Shown here: in pieces, positions 11,553 to 24,165 of the stretch
How positions within the stretch are numbered: the stretch's first letter is position 1
How the letters are laid out: each line of letters starts with the position of its first letter
Source of the DNA: Cryptomeria japonica
Taxonomy: Eukaryota > Streptophyta > Pinopsida > Cupressales > Cupressaceae
NCBI RefSeq assembly: GCF_030272615.1
Contig: NC_081414.1
Location: 821,061,896-821,125,895 of the forward strand
DNA: 64,000 nt
Direction of reading: 5' to 3'
The notes under the pieces: model-generated
Seen by the model: only the letters and a program-made list of their open reading frames with translations
Database searches by the model: none
Told to the model about the DNA's origin: nothing
Translations under genes and position numbers: made by a program

Positions 11553-13629
11553 TTAAAAATTAGGGTTTGTGGAAAAGAATTGAACCCATGCGCTCTGGGT
11601 CTCCTTGATTATCTCATTAACCCTTCCTAACATAAGACTAACTATCCTATGCTTTCTATGAAAAATTTTCCTATCTGCAACCTCAAGTGTCATATCCAAC
11701 TCATTAGGAGTAATGAATCCACAGGTAGTTAACAAATCATGAATCTTTATCTGCTTGTCCTCCTCCATAGTTGATAATACTCTAGCATCTAAATTGTCAT
11801 ATAAGTGTGCTAGTATTTGATCCTCAATTTCCAACAAAGCTTCTTTATATATATCCAAATATAATAAAACTGCTTCATCAACTTCTTTCTGTTCATCATC
11901 ATCTAAATGATCATAATAAAATTATACATTTTTCAATATACCATCCTTAGTTATTTCATCTACCAATTCTGCACAAGTCTTAGGTGGAATAATAGTTACA
12001 TTACCAGATACAAGTGCAAGATTAGTGTCATCAATCTTCTTTCTTCTACCAATATCGGATGGAGCAAAAGGTGTTTCCTTTGGAGCTCTCTTATGTGCCA
12101 ATACCTTGATTGTGACCTTCCTAACTGGTTGCTTCCTAGCTTCCTCCTTAGTCTCTTCACTTTTCTTCCTCAAGTACCCTCTTGAATGCTAAGGGTGTGT
12201 CATCCTCAATTCCAGAGTCTAGTGGAATAGGCTCAATAAAAATTTTAGGCTCTTTCCTCTTCCTTCCTTTTTTCTGGAACAACATCCATTAATGCCTTGA
12301 TATTGTGAGATACTTGTTCAACAAATTTTCTTGCCTTGCCCTTTTGTTTCTCCCTCTTCTTTCGGTTAAACTCAGTTTCAACCTCTTTCTTTTTTTGTTT
12401 TGTAGTACCAAAGTATTTCTCAGCTTGATTAATAGGTGCATCAATTAACAACTGTGCATAAGCATCCAAAATCTGTGCATCAACTTCATAACCCATCTCT
12501 TCAATCCATATCTTCCAGGGTTTGATTGCTTCCATCAAGGTTTCATCCTTTTTAACCATGAAGCATATCTCGGTTGAGTATTTATCAACAATTTGTTTTG
12601 GAACCCTCTCTCTAGATTTCATAGCCTTCTAGAATGCCTTAAAGTAACCCCATACCTTATCATCTCACTGACTACCCGATGTAGTAATAGATTGTTTCAC
12701 TTGTCTTCCTACTAGGATATCAAATGCCCATTGTCTCTTCCCAAAACTGAGAGCTTCATTAATGAAAAATAACATCAAACAAACAATAAGATTCCCATAC
12801 CAGAATTTTCTCTTCTTCTCTCCTTTGATCTTCCCAAGGTTAATTTACAATTCATCTAACATCCATCCATAGAGATCGAACTTCTCATTTTCCCTCATGA
12901 TCTTATGTGCGACATAAATGCAGAAGCTAGAAATAGAGTTAAGATGATTGGATTGAGTTACCTTGCATCCAATAATCGTGCTTTTGAATCTGATGTCTCT
13001 ATTTGTGATGGTGCTAACCCTCATCGAACACTGGTCCAAAGTTGCACCAGTGAGCTTGTTGACCTCATCATTAGAAATCTTCTTCTCTAGACGCTGACCA
13101 ATCTACAGCAAACTAGTGATGGCCTTAATGGCCTCCTTCAAGATCTTATACAGTTTGTCCAACTAGATGAATTCTCCATGCACTCTACTCAAAATATATC
13201 TGACAATCTCATCTTCAAAATCAGGAATATCCAAAATGTCGGTAAATCCTAGATCCTCAATGTGCTGATAGTCAGGCTTGATCTTTCCAAAATCTCCCAT
13301 TAACTCACTCATATACATGCTTTTAATATCTTTAGTTGCTAGATCCTCAATATGATAATTAATGTATGCTTTGACATCTTCCACATATACAACTCCTTCT
13401 AGGATACGGGAGAAGTGCCAACCAAATCATCCAAGGTGGCAATATGCGGACATCGCTTGAAAATCAGCCTAGGACAATCCTTAACCTCAACAATAGTAGG
13501 ATTTGCAATAAATGTAGGTGTAGAGGATGATCCCGCTTCCATGATGAAAGATAATATCGATAAGTACTTGAGAAATAATTGCCGGTGAAACCCTAAATAA
13601 CTCTTCCGATCGCTGGTGAAATCACTCAA
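11553..13629 (-). pseudogene. Element B unknown ORF, N-terminal and middle part
   Basis: I do not recognise this protein. A plausible start is the ATG near 13542 (MEAGSSSTPTFI). Open stretches run 13629-13399, 13384-13163, 13039-12845, 12622-12245, 12173-11922 and 11858-11553, with stops and at least one frameshift between them. Residues early on include CPRLIFKRCPHIATLDDLVG and an acidic ELMGDFGKIKPDYQHIEDLG stretch. The middle has ICFMVKKDETLMEAIKPWKI and ILDAYAQLLIDAPINQAEKY. A very basic linker (RKKREKQKGKARKF) follows, then a helical end. It lies directly after a zinc-knuckle Gag and is continued beyond A1 at 4207-3166, for roughly 1,000 codons in total. An env-like ORF or a captured plant gene are both possible; neither is shown. 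Confidence 0.5.
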
Positions 13630-13901
13630 GAAGATATCGGATCATACTAAATCATCTTAGACTCTCTCTGAATCGCTTTGAATACAAGGTGATAAAAAAT
13701 GAAGGGGATTCAACCTTGTAACCTCCAAGAAAAACCCTAATCCATTATTGATATGAATGACTTTCGGTGAAAGATATCGGATCTACGTCGAACATCTCCA
13801 TGTCGGATAAGCATTTCCAATGTCTAGATCATCTTCTAGAACCTCTTCTCGGGGATTAAGCAATTTTATCATGAATTTTTCCTACCCCTAAGGCATCTAT
13901 C

Positions 13902-15077
13902 TCAGGTTTCAGATGAGCTTCGCGCCGGTCTAGGAGAAACCTCCTCTATCGGTTGAGTAACCAGAGCATTCATATTTGCTGATTGATCATCTAACTTCCT
14001 GACCCATTTCTTGATATGATCTTGCCAGATTTCATTCACCTTCTCTTTCCCTTTATCATTTGATCCATCATTGTTAACCGATGGACTTATGCTTCTACAA
14101 AACTTAGCTATGTGTCCAACCTTGTTACATGCATAACATGTAACATTGTTCATTTGAATTGCTTTGCTAAAACCAGAATAATTGCTTGACCTACACTGAT
14201 TAGCCATATGTCCAAATTTTACATATGCATAACATTTTACATGTATTCTGAAATCTTCTATCTTATGACCATACTTATTTCATTTAGAACATTGACCGGG
14301 AGCAAAATTATAGTTCTGATTTTCTCTATTTCTACATTGCCTAGCCATGTGACCAAATTTATTACAAACAAGACATCTACCATTAAATTTGTAAGCATTA
14401 AGCTACCTTACCAGTGCCTTCCTATTTTGATCTTCATTAGCAGTACCGAAGCTCTGACCTTGTTCAAATCCAAGTCCACTGGAATCTCCATTTTGTCTTT
14501 GACTTTTCAATAATTAATCAAGTTGTACTGAACTAGCCATGAATTTGTCCTTGTACTCACTTGCAACAGATAGATCATCTCTCAAAATTATCATTTGTCT
14601 CTCAAGTTCTTGTTCATTACTTTGGGATTGTACTAAATCATTTCTCAACATATCATTTTCATGAACCAACCAGATGCATTCTTCAGATCTATCTAATAGA
14701 GATCTCCCAAGATTTTCTTCATTCATCTTTTGGTCTTCAATCTCCTTAGACATCCTCATAGTTAGGTATTTCATTTAAATCCTCATGACCATGTTCTCCT
14801 GACTTAGCTTCTAACATCTTTCATTAAAGGCATCTTTCTCATCATTATCTTGATTTTACAGAATTTCCTTCATTCTAGCTTGAACTTATGATAGCCTCTC
14901 CTATAGGATAAGAATGAATTCCCGAGCAGAATTCAATTCATCTTGTAACTTCAAGTTCTTCATCCTTTCAACATCATAATCTTCAAGTGTTGCCTCAAGT
15001 TGCTTCTCCAAACTCATATCCGAGGATTCTAGATTCAAGATCTCCCTCAAGCTGTTAAACTTCCTCTGAGGCACAAG
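13902..15077 (-). pseudogene. Element B Gag-like region: coiled coil and four zinc knuckles
   Basis: From the primer site leftward: a leucine/glutamate-rich stretch (LEKQLEATLEDYDVERMKNL), a second coiled coil (NEQELERQMIILRDDLSVAS at 14774-14514), then a run of CCHC-type knuckles. Three read CLVCNKFGHMARQC, CYACVKFGHMANQC and CYACNKVGHIAKFC. A fourth, around 14280, begins CSK and has lost its second Cys to a stop and its last Cys. Such knuckles bind nucleic acid in Gag. Several knuckles in series plus coiled coils resemble the Gag C-terminus of some plant copia (Sirevirus-like) elements. The usual Gag N-terminus was not found, so the region may be truncated. It ends at 13902. Confidence 0.65.
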
Positions 15078-15089
15078 GCTCTGATACCA
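15078..15089 (-). other. Element B primer binding site
   Basis: Plus strand GCTCTGATACCA, a perfect 12-nt complement of the initiator Met-tRNA priming sequence, 2 nt inside the 5' LTR start at 15092. Confidence 0.93.
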
Positions 15090-15091
15090 AT

Positions 15092-15866
15092 TGTTAGAAT
15101 CCAAGAACACTAAGAGGGGGGGTAAATCAGTGTTCTACCAGAATGATCAATTTTAACCTTATTAAAACATGCATTCACCAGCCAGTAAACTGGTACATAT
15201 AAGATTAAATGAAGTAAAGAAATCAATAAGCCAATCACACAAATGAATACCATAACACAAAGAATTATACATGGAAAACCTTAAAGAGGAAAAACCATTG
15301 TGGGATTTGTGACCCACAATATCAATCCACTGACCATATGAAGAGATATTACAAAATATGGGGGCTTGCATATAGCCTAAAGCACACTTCTCAACACAAA
15401 AGAAGTCTCACTGACTACACAAAAATCCAGACTACGATCCGAAAGAGAGAATGAAATACAAAGATAACATCTCTTATGCCTAAGTACAGTTTCAGTTAAG
15501 CTCTAACTGTTCCTGCTCTGAAACCCTAAACCCTTACTAGAATAACCTCTTACATAATCAACATTCCTCACATTACAATTGTCTCTCTCTAACTCATATT
15601 ACATTTCATCATTATAGTCATATCCCAAAATGATCTAATCAATTGACCTATATACCCTTACAATCCTTGATGCCTTATGTCAGCGTACATAGATAATTAC
15701 AAAGTGTCTGTACCAATAGAATTCCTCCTACCGATGAAGATACTTGGTAGTGCCGGTGTCGGTGAAGTGTCTGCCGGTGAACAACCAAACCAAGATATGA
15801 AATCTGAAATATGCTTCCATCAATGCCAACATATTGAAACAATCAAATGAGTGTCAATTGCCAACA
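15092..15866 (-). repeat. 5' LTR of element B
   Basis: Starts TGTTAGAATCCAAG and ends ATTGCCAACA. Pairs with 1947-2860. Lacks about 115 bp present in the partner between its ACAAAGTG and CTGTACC segments. Confidence 0.88.
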
Positions 15867-15871
15867 CAATT

Positions 15872-16012
15872 CAGATAATTCTCGCCCAAGTTTAACAAAT
15901 TCTTCATAGTCTTGTTTTATTACCAAATTTATCCATTCAATGTTCTATTTTTAGATGTACAGAACATTGTCATCAAATCCCTATAAAGGCTTCTTTGCAA
16001 GGAACTTCATTA
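15872..16012 (-). pseudogene. Unknown ORF of element Z, middle piece
   Basis: A 141-bp remnant between elements B and F. On the minus strand it reads VIKQDYEEFVKLGRELSEL near its end and follows on from the piece ending at 50192. It is joined to piece 1 through TSD CATTA and to piece 3 through TSD CAATT. Contains in-frame stops. No function can be given. Confidence 0.55.
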
Positions 16013-17449
16013 TGATGGTATGATGAAAGAATAAGTATCTGGTAGATTACAAAGGGTGGGGGGGTGAATCAGTAAATAGAAAAACTGATACAAACTTCCT
16101 AAACTCAAACTTAATCACACAAAGTAAACTTATCAATGAAATACCACTATCAAGATCAATACTCATAAGAATACCAGTTGACTGTTATAGCAACTTAATA
16201 GTAAAAACATCAAACTTGTAAACATCCAAATACTTCATTTCTCAATGCTTCCGGTTATCATCCTTATAAGAAATAGTTAAGTAGTTTAATCAAATCAACA
16301 ATAAGATCATAACCACAAAAACATTCACCACATGACACAAGTATTTATACGTGGAAAATACAAATAGGTAAAAACAATGGTGAGATGGGACTCACAAGAA
16401 AATATTTGAACTCTTTTGAAGTTCACCTTGTTAGGAGCCTAGCCTGTTAAAGCTTTACAAAAAGTCCTGTTAAGAACTGATCCTATTAGGAATCACCAAG
16501 TTAAGGGATTGACTACAAATGCCTTGTTAGAAGCAAATACCCTGTAAGGAGTAACCTTAGTAGAGGATTTGAGAATCCAATCTAATGGACCACCTTATTA
16601 AAGGATTTAATAAGTAACCAAGCTTGTTAGAGCTTACCCTGTTAGGGAATTTCAATTCCACTGTAATTGTTAGAAAATGACAAGATTTTCTTGATTTGTC
16701 TGAATAGCACTACATTTGCTTGATTAGATCCATTTAAGCTTCTATCTGCCTTTACTCAAACTGTAGACTCATTCTCCGATTTGGCAACCACACACTCAAC
16801 TGATTTCTGCCAACTCTTGCCAACACCAAACAAAACAACTTCATTGACCTTAAATACAAATCAATTAGGTCGGTAACACAACAAAAATCTAATCTTCTCA
16901 TCATCAAGATTACAAACAAGTCGGTACAAGCATGACCATTGGACTTCATAACAATCTCATCACATCACTCAAGAAAACCTCAATCACTCCTTGATTACCG
17001 CTTCATCGAGCTCAGTAACTCATCGCGTGCTTTGCATTAGATGCAATACACTTTGCTCCTTCCCTAGACAAATAATCACCCCAAACCATTTTGAACTTGT
17101 CTTCATACAATGACCTTACGTGTCACCATCATTACCATTCAATATCAGATCATAAACCAACATAACCAATTTAACAACCTTAATTAGTTAGGGTTTAGAA
17201 AAAAACAAATGGTAGGGTTTACATAACATAGAAAGGGTTTCACCTTTCACTCCGGTTACTAGTTCAACTCACAAACTTACATACCGGTTTATAATATACT
17301 TCACAAAGTTCTTCCTACAAGCTCTTCCTACTAGTTATAAGACAATATCAACAATAACAACAATATCAATAACAATATCAATATCAGTTCAATTGACATC
17401 AATGAAAACATAACATATCATTAATGCAATCTTCATGCAAATGCTAGCA
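16013..17449 (-). repeat. 3' LTR of F
   Basis: Starts TGATGGTATGATGAAAG and ends ATGCTAGCA. The polypurine tract follows (plus strand ATATCCCCCTTTGG from 17450). Contains a G-run box near 16056-16067, the hairpin-like block at 16350-16400, and GTTAGG/GTTAAGG repeats over 16430-16665. Differs from 48747-50186 only at scattered bases. Confidence 0.92.
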
Positions 17450-17887
17450 ATATCCCCCTTTGGAATTGATGGCAATACAAATATCAACACCATTGATTTG
17501 TTGTTGTGATTGTGAATAGGAATGTGAATAGGAATCCTGGTTTACATTACCAAGTATTCACATGCTTTCTCTATCTTCAGTCTGTCACTGTTTTTCCTTC
17601 TCATAATCACATAATTCTTCTCCCCCTTTGACAACAATGCCAAATTGAAAGTAAAACATGTAATGTCAAACTTTCACTGTGCATCAATAACATACTGCAA
17701 CTTGATGCTCCCCCTATGGAATACATCCACTTCTACATCAACCCTTGTAAAAATTGTGCAAGTAATTCAAGGATTGATGTAGTCAACATCATGTTCAACT
17801 AACTTCATGAAGAGGGACAACCCCCAACTGACTTCTAAGATACTCAAAAGTAGTCTTAGGTAGAGGTTTAGTAGAAATATCTGCAAG

Positions 17888-19430
17888 CTACTCCTTGGTG
17901 GAAACATGCTCTAAGATAACATCTTTACTCTGAACTTTTTCCCTCAAGAAATGATACTTCAATTCAATGTACTTGGTTTGTGCATGTAAAATAGGATTCT
18001 TGGAAATATTTATGGCACTTGTGTTATCACATAAAATCTTTATAGGTTCTAAATTCTTCATCTTAAAACCTTCCAAAATGTGCCTCATCCAAATATCCTA
18101 TGTGCAATTCATATAAGCTACAACATACTCAGCTTTAGTAGTAAATTATGAAGTACAACTCTTCTTTTTACTACTCCATGAAACAAGCCTTCCTCCAAGA
18201 AAAAATGCTCCACCATTTGTGCTCTTCCGGTCATCAACATTTCCTACCCAATCAACATCTGTGTATGCCTTCAAATCAAAGTTTCCTCCATATGGATACC
18301 ATAATCTATAGTCAACAGTACCTTTCAATTATCTAAATATTCTCTTGGTTTCTATCAGGTGTGCCTCCTTAGGATTCTTCTAGAATCTAGCAACTATTGC
18401 AATAGCATGGGCAATGTCCAGTCTGCTATGAACAACATAGTGTAACTTGCCAATCATTGACCTGTATTCCTTCTCATCAATAAACTTAGATTCATCTTCC
18501 TTGGACAATTTACAACCTATAAATATTGGTGTCCCAACTGGTTTACAGTCACTCATGCCAAAATTCTTCAAAATCTCTTTCACATACTTAGACTATGTAA
18601 TGAAAATACCATTCTTCATTTGTTGTATCTGCAAACCTATGAAAATTTTATTTCCCCTACTAAAGACATTTAAAACTCATTTTTCATTTCATTTGCAAAA
18701 CTGTTGCTCATGACATCATTAACTCCAAATATAATATCATCAACAAATACTTCACTAGCCAGTATTTCATCTCCTTCAAACTTGAGATATATGTTACTAT
18801 CATCACTGGTTCTCAGAAATCCTATCTTCATTAGATGTGTATGTAGCCTTTCATACCATGCTCTCGGTGCTTTCTTTAATCCATACAAATCCTTATGCAA
18901 TTTGCATACCATGTCTTTCTCATTACTCAATGCATAACCATCTGGCTGCTCTATGTATACCTCTTCTTCCAATATCCTATTCAAAATGTAGACTTAACAT
19001 CCATCTAATATACCTTGACCTTCTTATGGGCTGCAAATGCAAGTAAAGTTCTGACACCTTCTAGTCTTGCTACTGGTGCAAAAGTTTCACCATAATCTTC
19101 ATCTTCCTCATATGGATAACCCTTGCACACTAACCTTGCCTTGTTGTGAACTACACCACCATATTCATTCAATTTGTTTATGTATACCCATTTAGTACCT
19201 ATAACATTCTTATTTACCAGTCAGGATAGGGTCCAAGTGTTGTTCTTCTCAATTCGATCCAATTCCTCCTCCATAGCTTTAACCAAATAATCATCACCAA
19301 ATGCCTCCTTAGCAATACTTGGTTCAATGGTGGAGATCATGCAAGGGTTCTCTCTGATTCTTCTTCTAGTTAGTAGTCTGGCATCCTTATCTCCAATAAT
19401 TTGCTCAAGATTGTGATTCAGTCTCACATA
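17888..19430 (-). pseudogene. F reverse transcriptase and RNase H
   Basis: The integrase-RT linker is at 19427-19221 (EEELDRIEKNNTWTL). RT follows with ILEEEVYIEQPDGYAL, APRAWYERLHTHL and an intact [10 protein letters not shown] active-site motif (18984-18670). The next open part is 18583-18380, with GCKLSKEDES and [19 protein letters not shown]. RNase H is at 18328-17888 with YTDVDWVGNVDDRKST, RLVSWSSKKKSCTS and CDNTSAINISKNP. Stops interrupt at 18593 (TAG in place of the expected Gln in FITQSKY), around 18140, and at 17888 (TAG after STKE, where Gln is expected before LADI). The FTKPLP-like tail lies beyond that stop. Order and spacing are those of a copia Pol. Confidence 0.88.
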
Positions 19431-19600
19431 TCTAGGAATAACATGATTATCATCTTCAGGTTTAACTTCTTCATTGTTATCATCTTCTTTTGAATTTATC
19501 TATACCGGTTGGATTGGTGCATCAGAATTTACTTTGCCAGTTTCAGATTTTATAGTTTTTGGTTCCAAAAATAAAATGCAAGGATCTTCATCCTTTTTCT

Positions 19601-20211
19601 CTAAATTGGTTCCTTCTGTGACTTCAGGAAATTCATCCACTCAAACATCAGCACTCTCAACAATTCTCTATGTCCAGTTGTAAAAACATTTGTAGGCCTT
19701 ACTCTTGGTGGAATAACCAAGAAATATACCTTCATCACTCTTAGCCTCAAATTTTCTAATGTAATCACCTCTCTTAATAAAAAAATTTCTTCCAAATATC
19801 TTAAAATAGCTAACATCAGGTGATCTTCCATACCAATATTCATAAGGAGTCTTTTCCTTACCTCTCTTTACCAAAACCCGGTTCATTGTGTAGACAACTA
19901 TCCTGACAGCTTCTCTCCAAAAGTTTCTTGCTACAATTCCTTGTATCAACATTGTCCTAGCGGCTTCAACAAATGGCCAATTGTTTCTTTCTGCAATACC
20001 ATTCTGTTGTGGTTCCCTCGGTGCAGAAAGCTACCGTTTGATACCATTCTCTTCACAGTACCTAGTGAATTCCTCAGAAGTAAATTCATTGCCTTGATCT
20101 ATCCTTAGACATTTTATCTTCTTACCGCTCTCTTTCTCAGCTAAGGCACTGAATGCCTTGAACTTGTGAAAAGCTTCAGACTTAGCCTTCAAGAATGTGA
20201 CCCACATCATC
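19601..20211 (-). pseudogene. F integrase, C-terminal part, cut by element D
   Basis: Reads from the insertion point of D leftward: MMWVTFLKAKSEAF, then LRIDQGNEFTS and QNGIAERN around 19990-20110, then MLIQGIVARNFWREAV and KTPYEYWYGRSPDVSYF at 19952-19668. These are the second half of the copia DDE core and the GKTPYE region. The N-terminal half continues at 46989-47340 on the other side of D, and TSD TCATC marks the cut. Several shifts break the frame. Confidence 0.82.
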
Positions 20212-21949
20212 TGTCATGAACCCTATTTTTCCATAATTATTTAATCAGGAAAATAATGTTTATTTTTCGCAAATGAAATGGAAATGAAATGAAATTGGAA
20301 TTGTTAATGAAATAAGATACGAGATTAAATGCACTGAAATGATTTATATACAATTGAATGATCATAAATAATTTTTATTGCAAAATTGGGATCGTCATTG
20401 CTAATGAGAAAGTAAGTGCAAGTGAATGCAGGAACAAGGGAGAGATGCAATGAAGGATTAGAGAATGGAATGTAGAAGAGAGAAGTAGTGGAGATTTAGA
20501 TGTGTTTATGACCAGGTCATAAAAGATCAATGATGATCATCTCAGATTTAGAGTCGAATACCGAAAAAAGGAAGAGTGGCAGACACGCCAAAGGAACAAC
20601 GACCTTCTTGAAAACTTGGTGAGATAGAAAGAAGATAATAATACACCGAGTAGAATCAGTCAAAGGTAGGCTCTATTTTAACAAAGTTTGTTGTAGAAAT
20701 TTAAAGAGAAAATGTTCTATTTTGAATAGACTTAGACAAAATTAGAGTCATAGTTTTTAGATTTTTTATTATGAGAATTCTGTCGAAAAACATCAAAATA
20801 CATTCATTAGAAAATTATATTCTATACATGAATGTTTTAAGGAAGATATTCAAAATGATTGTTGAAAAACATAAGGGAAATTAATATAAATTAGACCACC
20901 AAATCCTCTAGAAACAAAGTAAGATGATAGAGTGAATGTGTGTATAAAACTTGTAAATTTGAATAAAAAAGAAGATAAAATACTAGGATAACGAATTATT
21001 AAGAATTGAAGTTTATTTTGAATTTGCGTAGAAAAGACTTACACTTTTGAATTTGATCCTTGCATGAAAAGTGAAGATGGTTATTAGGTGTCTCATTTGA
21101 AAGGTCATATAGATAGGCACTTTATGAATTTTCATCATGTTAGATTGTTGCTACAGAAAATTAGTAAAATTAGTGAGTTGAGTTCTTAAATCATGGAAAG
21201 TCACATATTAGTATTAAACTAAATATGTTGTTCGAGAAAAGAGGTAAATGAACCAAGACACATGGAAATATAGAGAGCTTAGATGATATAAACTTAGATT
21301 TCTAAACCATAAGAAATTGAATGCATGTTAATGATTACGCTATTTAAATGTTTTGATAATTGAATAAAAGAATGTGTACTCATTTTATTCAATTTATATG
21401 TAAGATAAATACATGTGTTAGACCTTCTTAATATTTTAATCTTGTCTTTAAATTGCTTGAAAGATAGAAGTGAAAGATTGTTTTCTTTCAGATGTATATT
21501 TGTTTATCCATGAAAGATTGCTTCCCGTCAGATAGGATTGGTTGTAATAAAATATTGATTCTTTCAATTTCTATTAAACGAAAGATTGTCTTCTTAAACA
21601 TTATATTATTATCTTATGAGATATAGGAAGCTAGAATTGAAAAGGCAAAAGATTATTTTCTATATATATTTATTCTAGATTTATGTGAACAAACCTAGAT
21701 AGGCTTGTGTATGGAAAGCTAGCTTCTGGGACAGGTGCCGAATATGGAATCTTAGAGAGAATAGTTGCTTTTTCCAAACTATTTATTTTTTCTAGACATG
21801 GCATTATACTCCACCGAGTAAGAAAATTGAATAAACCATTGGAATAGATGGAATTTTTTTATTTATGCTCTTTACCATATCCTCCATTGATAATGCTTGT
21901 TTCTTAATAGAATTAGAAAATTGAAAATGCATGTATCATCTAGGAACGC

Positions 21950-23109
21950 TGTTACTACTTATCAAATTGCCATTAGTTTTTATATTCAAAGTAATACTAT
22001 ATATTCTAGTGAGTTAGTATTACCGAATCATGCAGTCAGTACACATAGAGAAGTCGGTATGAACAGTCTAGTCGGTTACAGAAGAAAGCAGACATAGAAC
22101 GCAGTATTCACCGAGCTGTTTACTGAGTATTGTTTCATGGCTACTGAGCAGTAAAGTTAACTCACCGAGTTGATATTCACCGGGTGAAATGTTTTACCAG
22201 ATACATTGAACCTGGACATGCACATGAAAACATGTTACAAGATCGAGGCACATCTAACCGTTATTACATTGGAAATTGCACTAGAAGATTGTGTATGATT
22301 GCAAGGTCAATCTAACCAATGAAATATTTTGTTTAGTTATTCATTCGAGGAATCTTTTTTGTAAGATCAAAGCAAAGAATTAGATCACCGTTGTAAGAGA
22401 TCTATTTATACAGCATGGGAAGAGAGAAATGTATGTGTGTGTATGTATGAAGGAAGACTGTTACAGAGACATAGAGAGGTCACCGAGAAGGTTATCAGTG
22501 AACAGTCGAAGAACAGAGTAAACAGAAGGGTTTACCGAGTTACAATATGGGTTACCAAGGTATGCTATAAGCTAGGTAATCTTATTCTAAGAACATAGAA
22601 TCTACTATAGCATTTCAGATGTAAAGTTGCAGATATTTGTAAAGTCTTATTGTAATATTTTGAAGTTGTAAGAGAAACCTTTAACAGGGTAAAAGACTCT
22701 AACCAAGTCTATAAATTGTAAATCCTCTAACCAGGTGCAACATTCAGATTAATGTTGTAAAATCCTTTAGTAAGATAGATCTAACAGATCTTGTTACTCC
22801 TAACAGGGTAAGCTATCAGAAATAGTTAAATGTAGCTCTAACCGAGCAATCTTTATTATTGTAGTAGTGAAGTTGTGGGTGCCATCCCCACCGCAGTTTT
22901 TCTCTCTAACCAAGAGTTTCTGCATGACCAAAATATATGTGTTATGGAGTGAATCATGTATGATTGTTATCTGTTTGTTTTAACTTTATTTTATGTTACT
23001 GCACTATTCTATTTATGCATAACAGTAAGGTTATTATTGAAGAAATTTTTTGGAGTACTGATTCACCCCTCCCCTCTCAGTACATTAGCTTTCCATATTG
23101 GGCCTAACA
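21950..23109 (+). repeat. Solo LTR I, plus strand
   Basis: 1160 bp, TGTTACTACT...GGCCTAACA, flanked by AACGC at 21945-21949 and 23110-23114. The matching stretch in the other D LTR (near 46525) has no such insert. Near the right end it carries the reverse complement of the G-run box (GATTCACCCCTCCCCTCTCAG, 23059-23079), the hairpin-like block (about 22875-22915) and the GTTAAGG-type series read backwards (22680-22850). That fixes its orientation as plus. No second copy or internal region is present. Confidence 0.85.
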
Positions 23110-24165
23110 AACGCACCACATTCCATCTTGCCTTTTGAATTCTTTTGTCAAGCAATTCATGTAGGGTCAGGTACTCTTGATTGACTAAGAATTCTGGGGA
23201 AGTGTAAGCTTCAAAGTTGGGCAGAAAAAGTGCCTGAATCTTGTTTTCATCTTCATGCTAAAGATTTCATTAATGATAGCTTGGGTTGCAGATCAACGGA
23301 TACATCTCACCCTTTACTTTGTATTATTTTGTTATTGAACTTACGACAACTTGAAAGGCCTAAGTATTGTATGATTGAGATACTAATTTTATCTATTAGG
23401 TCCTAGAGACAACTGAGAGGGGGGGGGCGCTGAATCAGTTGTCTAATAATTTCAAACCAAAATTAACTTAACCAAAGCTTAATGTATAATATTGGTAAAA
23501 CATAAAAGACTAATAACATAAAAGACAATAACATAAAACATAAAAGATTAATGCATGAAACATAAAAGACAATAACATAAACAACACATAACACCAATAT
23601 TTGTATGTGGAAACCCTGTAAGGGGAAAAACCACAGTGGGAAGCCTTACCCACAATCAGATGATACTACTGCAGATAGTATGTGTGTACAATAAGGGGTC
23701 TGCACATGCAGAAAGGCCAAGTGCCTAGAGCTCACTACTCAATCACAAATGGGAGTCACACTGACTACAATTGGATGATTAAATCCAATGATAATGTAGT
23801 GCACAAAATATCATCTCCATATGCTGGATTCAGTACCAGTTTAGCTCTAATATGCCTTCTTCAAACCTTCCTTTAATCTTGAATGATGTCTATGTGTATA
23901 GCTCTGCTAATATTTGCATATACCTTATTACAATCTCTATCCTTACCTATATTAATCTCACAAATGAGATCTTACATTTATACCATAACCTAAGACCAAT
24001 TGAGTAGGTTGGCTCACTAAAATATGTTACAATAAAATCAATTATAAATGAAATAATATCCGATGCATGATGTCGGCTCAATGAATTTATAATAATAACA
24101 AATCATCTCCATAATGTGTCGTGCTGATCTGGAATAGATATGCCTGTCGGTGTATATCCTGGACC

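Larger units (their letters stand above)
1947..15866 (-). mobile_element. Copia-like element B, without pol, interrupted by A1
   Basis: Flanked by a perfect 5-bp duplication CAATT (1942-1946 and 15867-15871). The LTRs are 1947-2860 and 15092-15866, the primer site is 15078-15089 and the polypurine tract is at 2861-2874. Removing A1 (4213-11427, plus one TSD) leaves about 6.7 kb. In element orientation it holds a coiled-coil and zinc-knuckle Gag-like region (15077-13902), then a long unknown ORF (13629-11553 continuing at 4207-3166). I find no protease, integrase, RT or RNase H motif. It is therefore either a non-autonomous copia-type element moved by another element's enzymes, or a copy of a larger element that lost pol while keeping a 3' ORF. 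It sits inside the unknown ORF of Z. Confidence 0.85.

Noticed and set aside
16752-16949. Minus-strand 65-codon frame repeated at 49482-49679
   Set aside because: The repeat is explained by the two LTRs of F; it is not a gene family.
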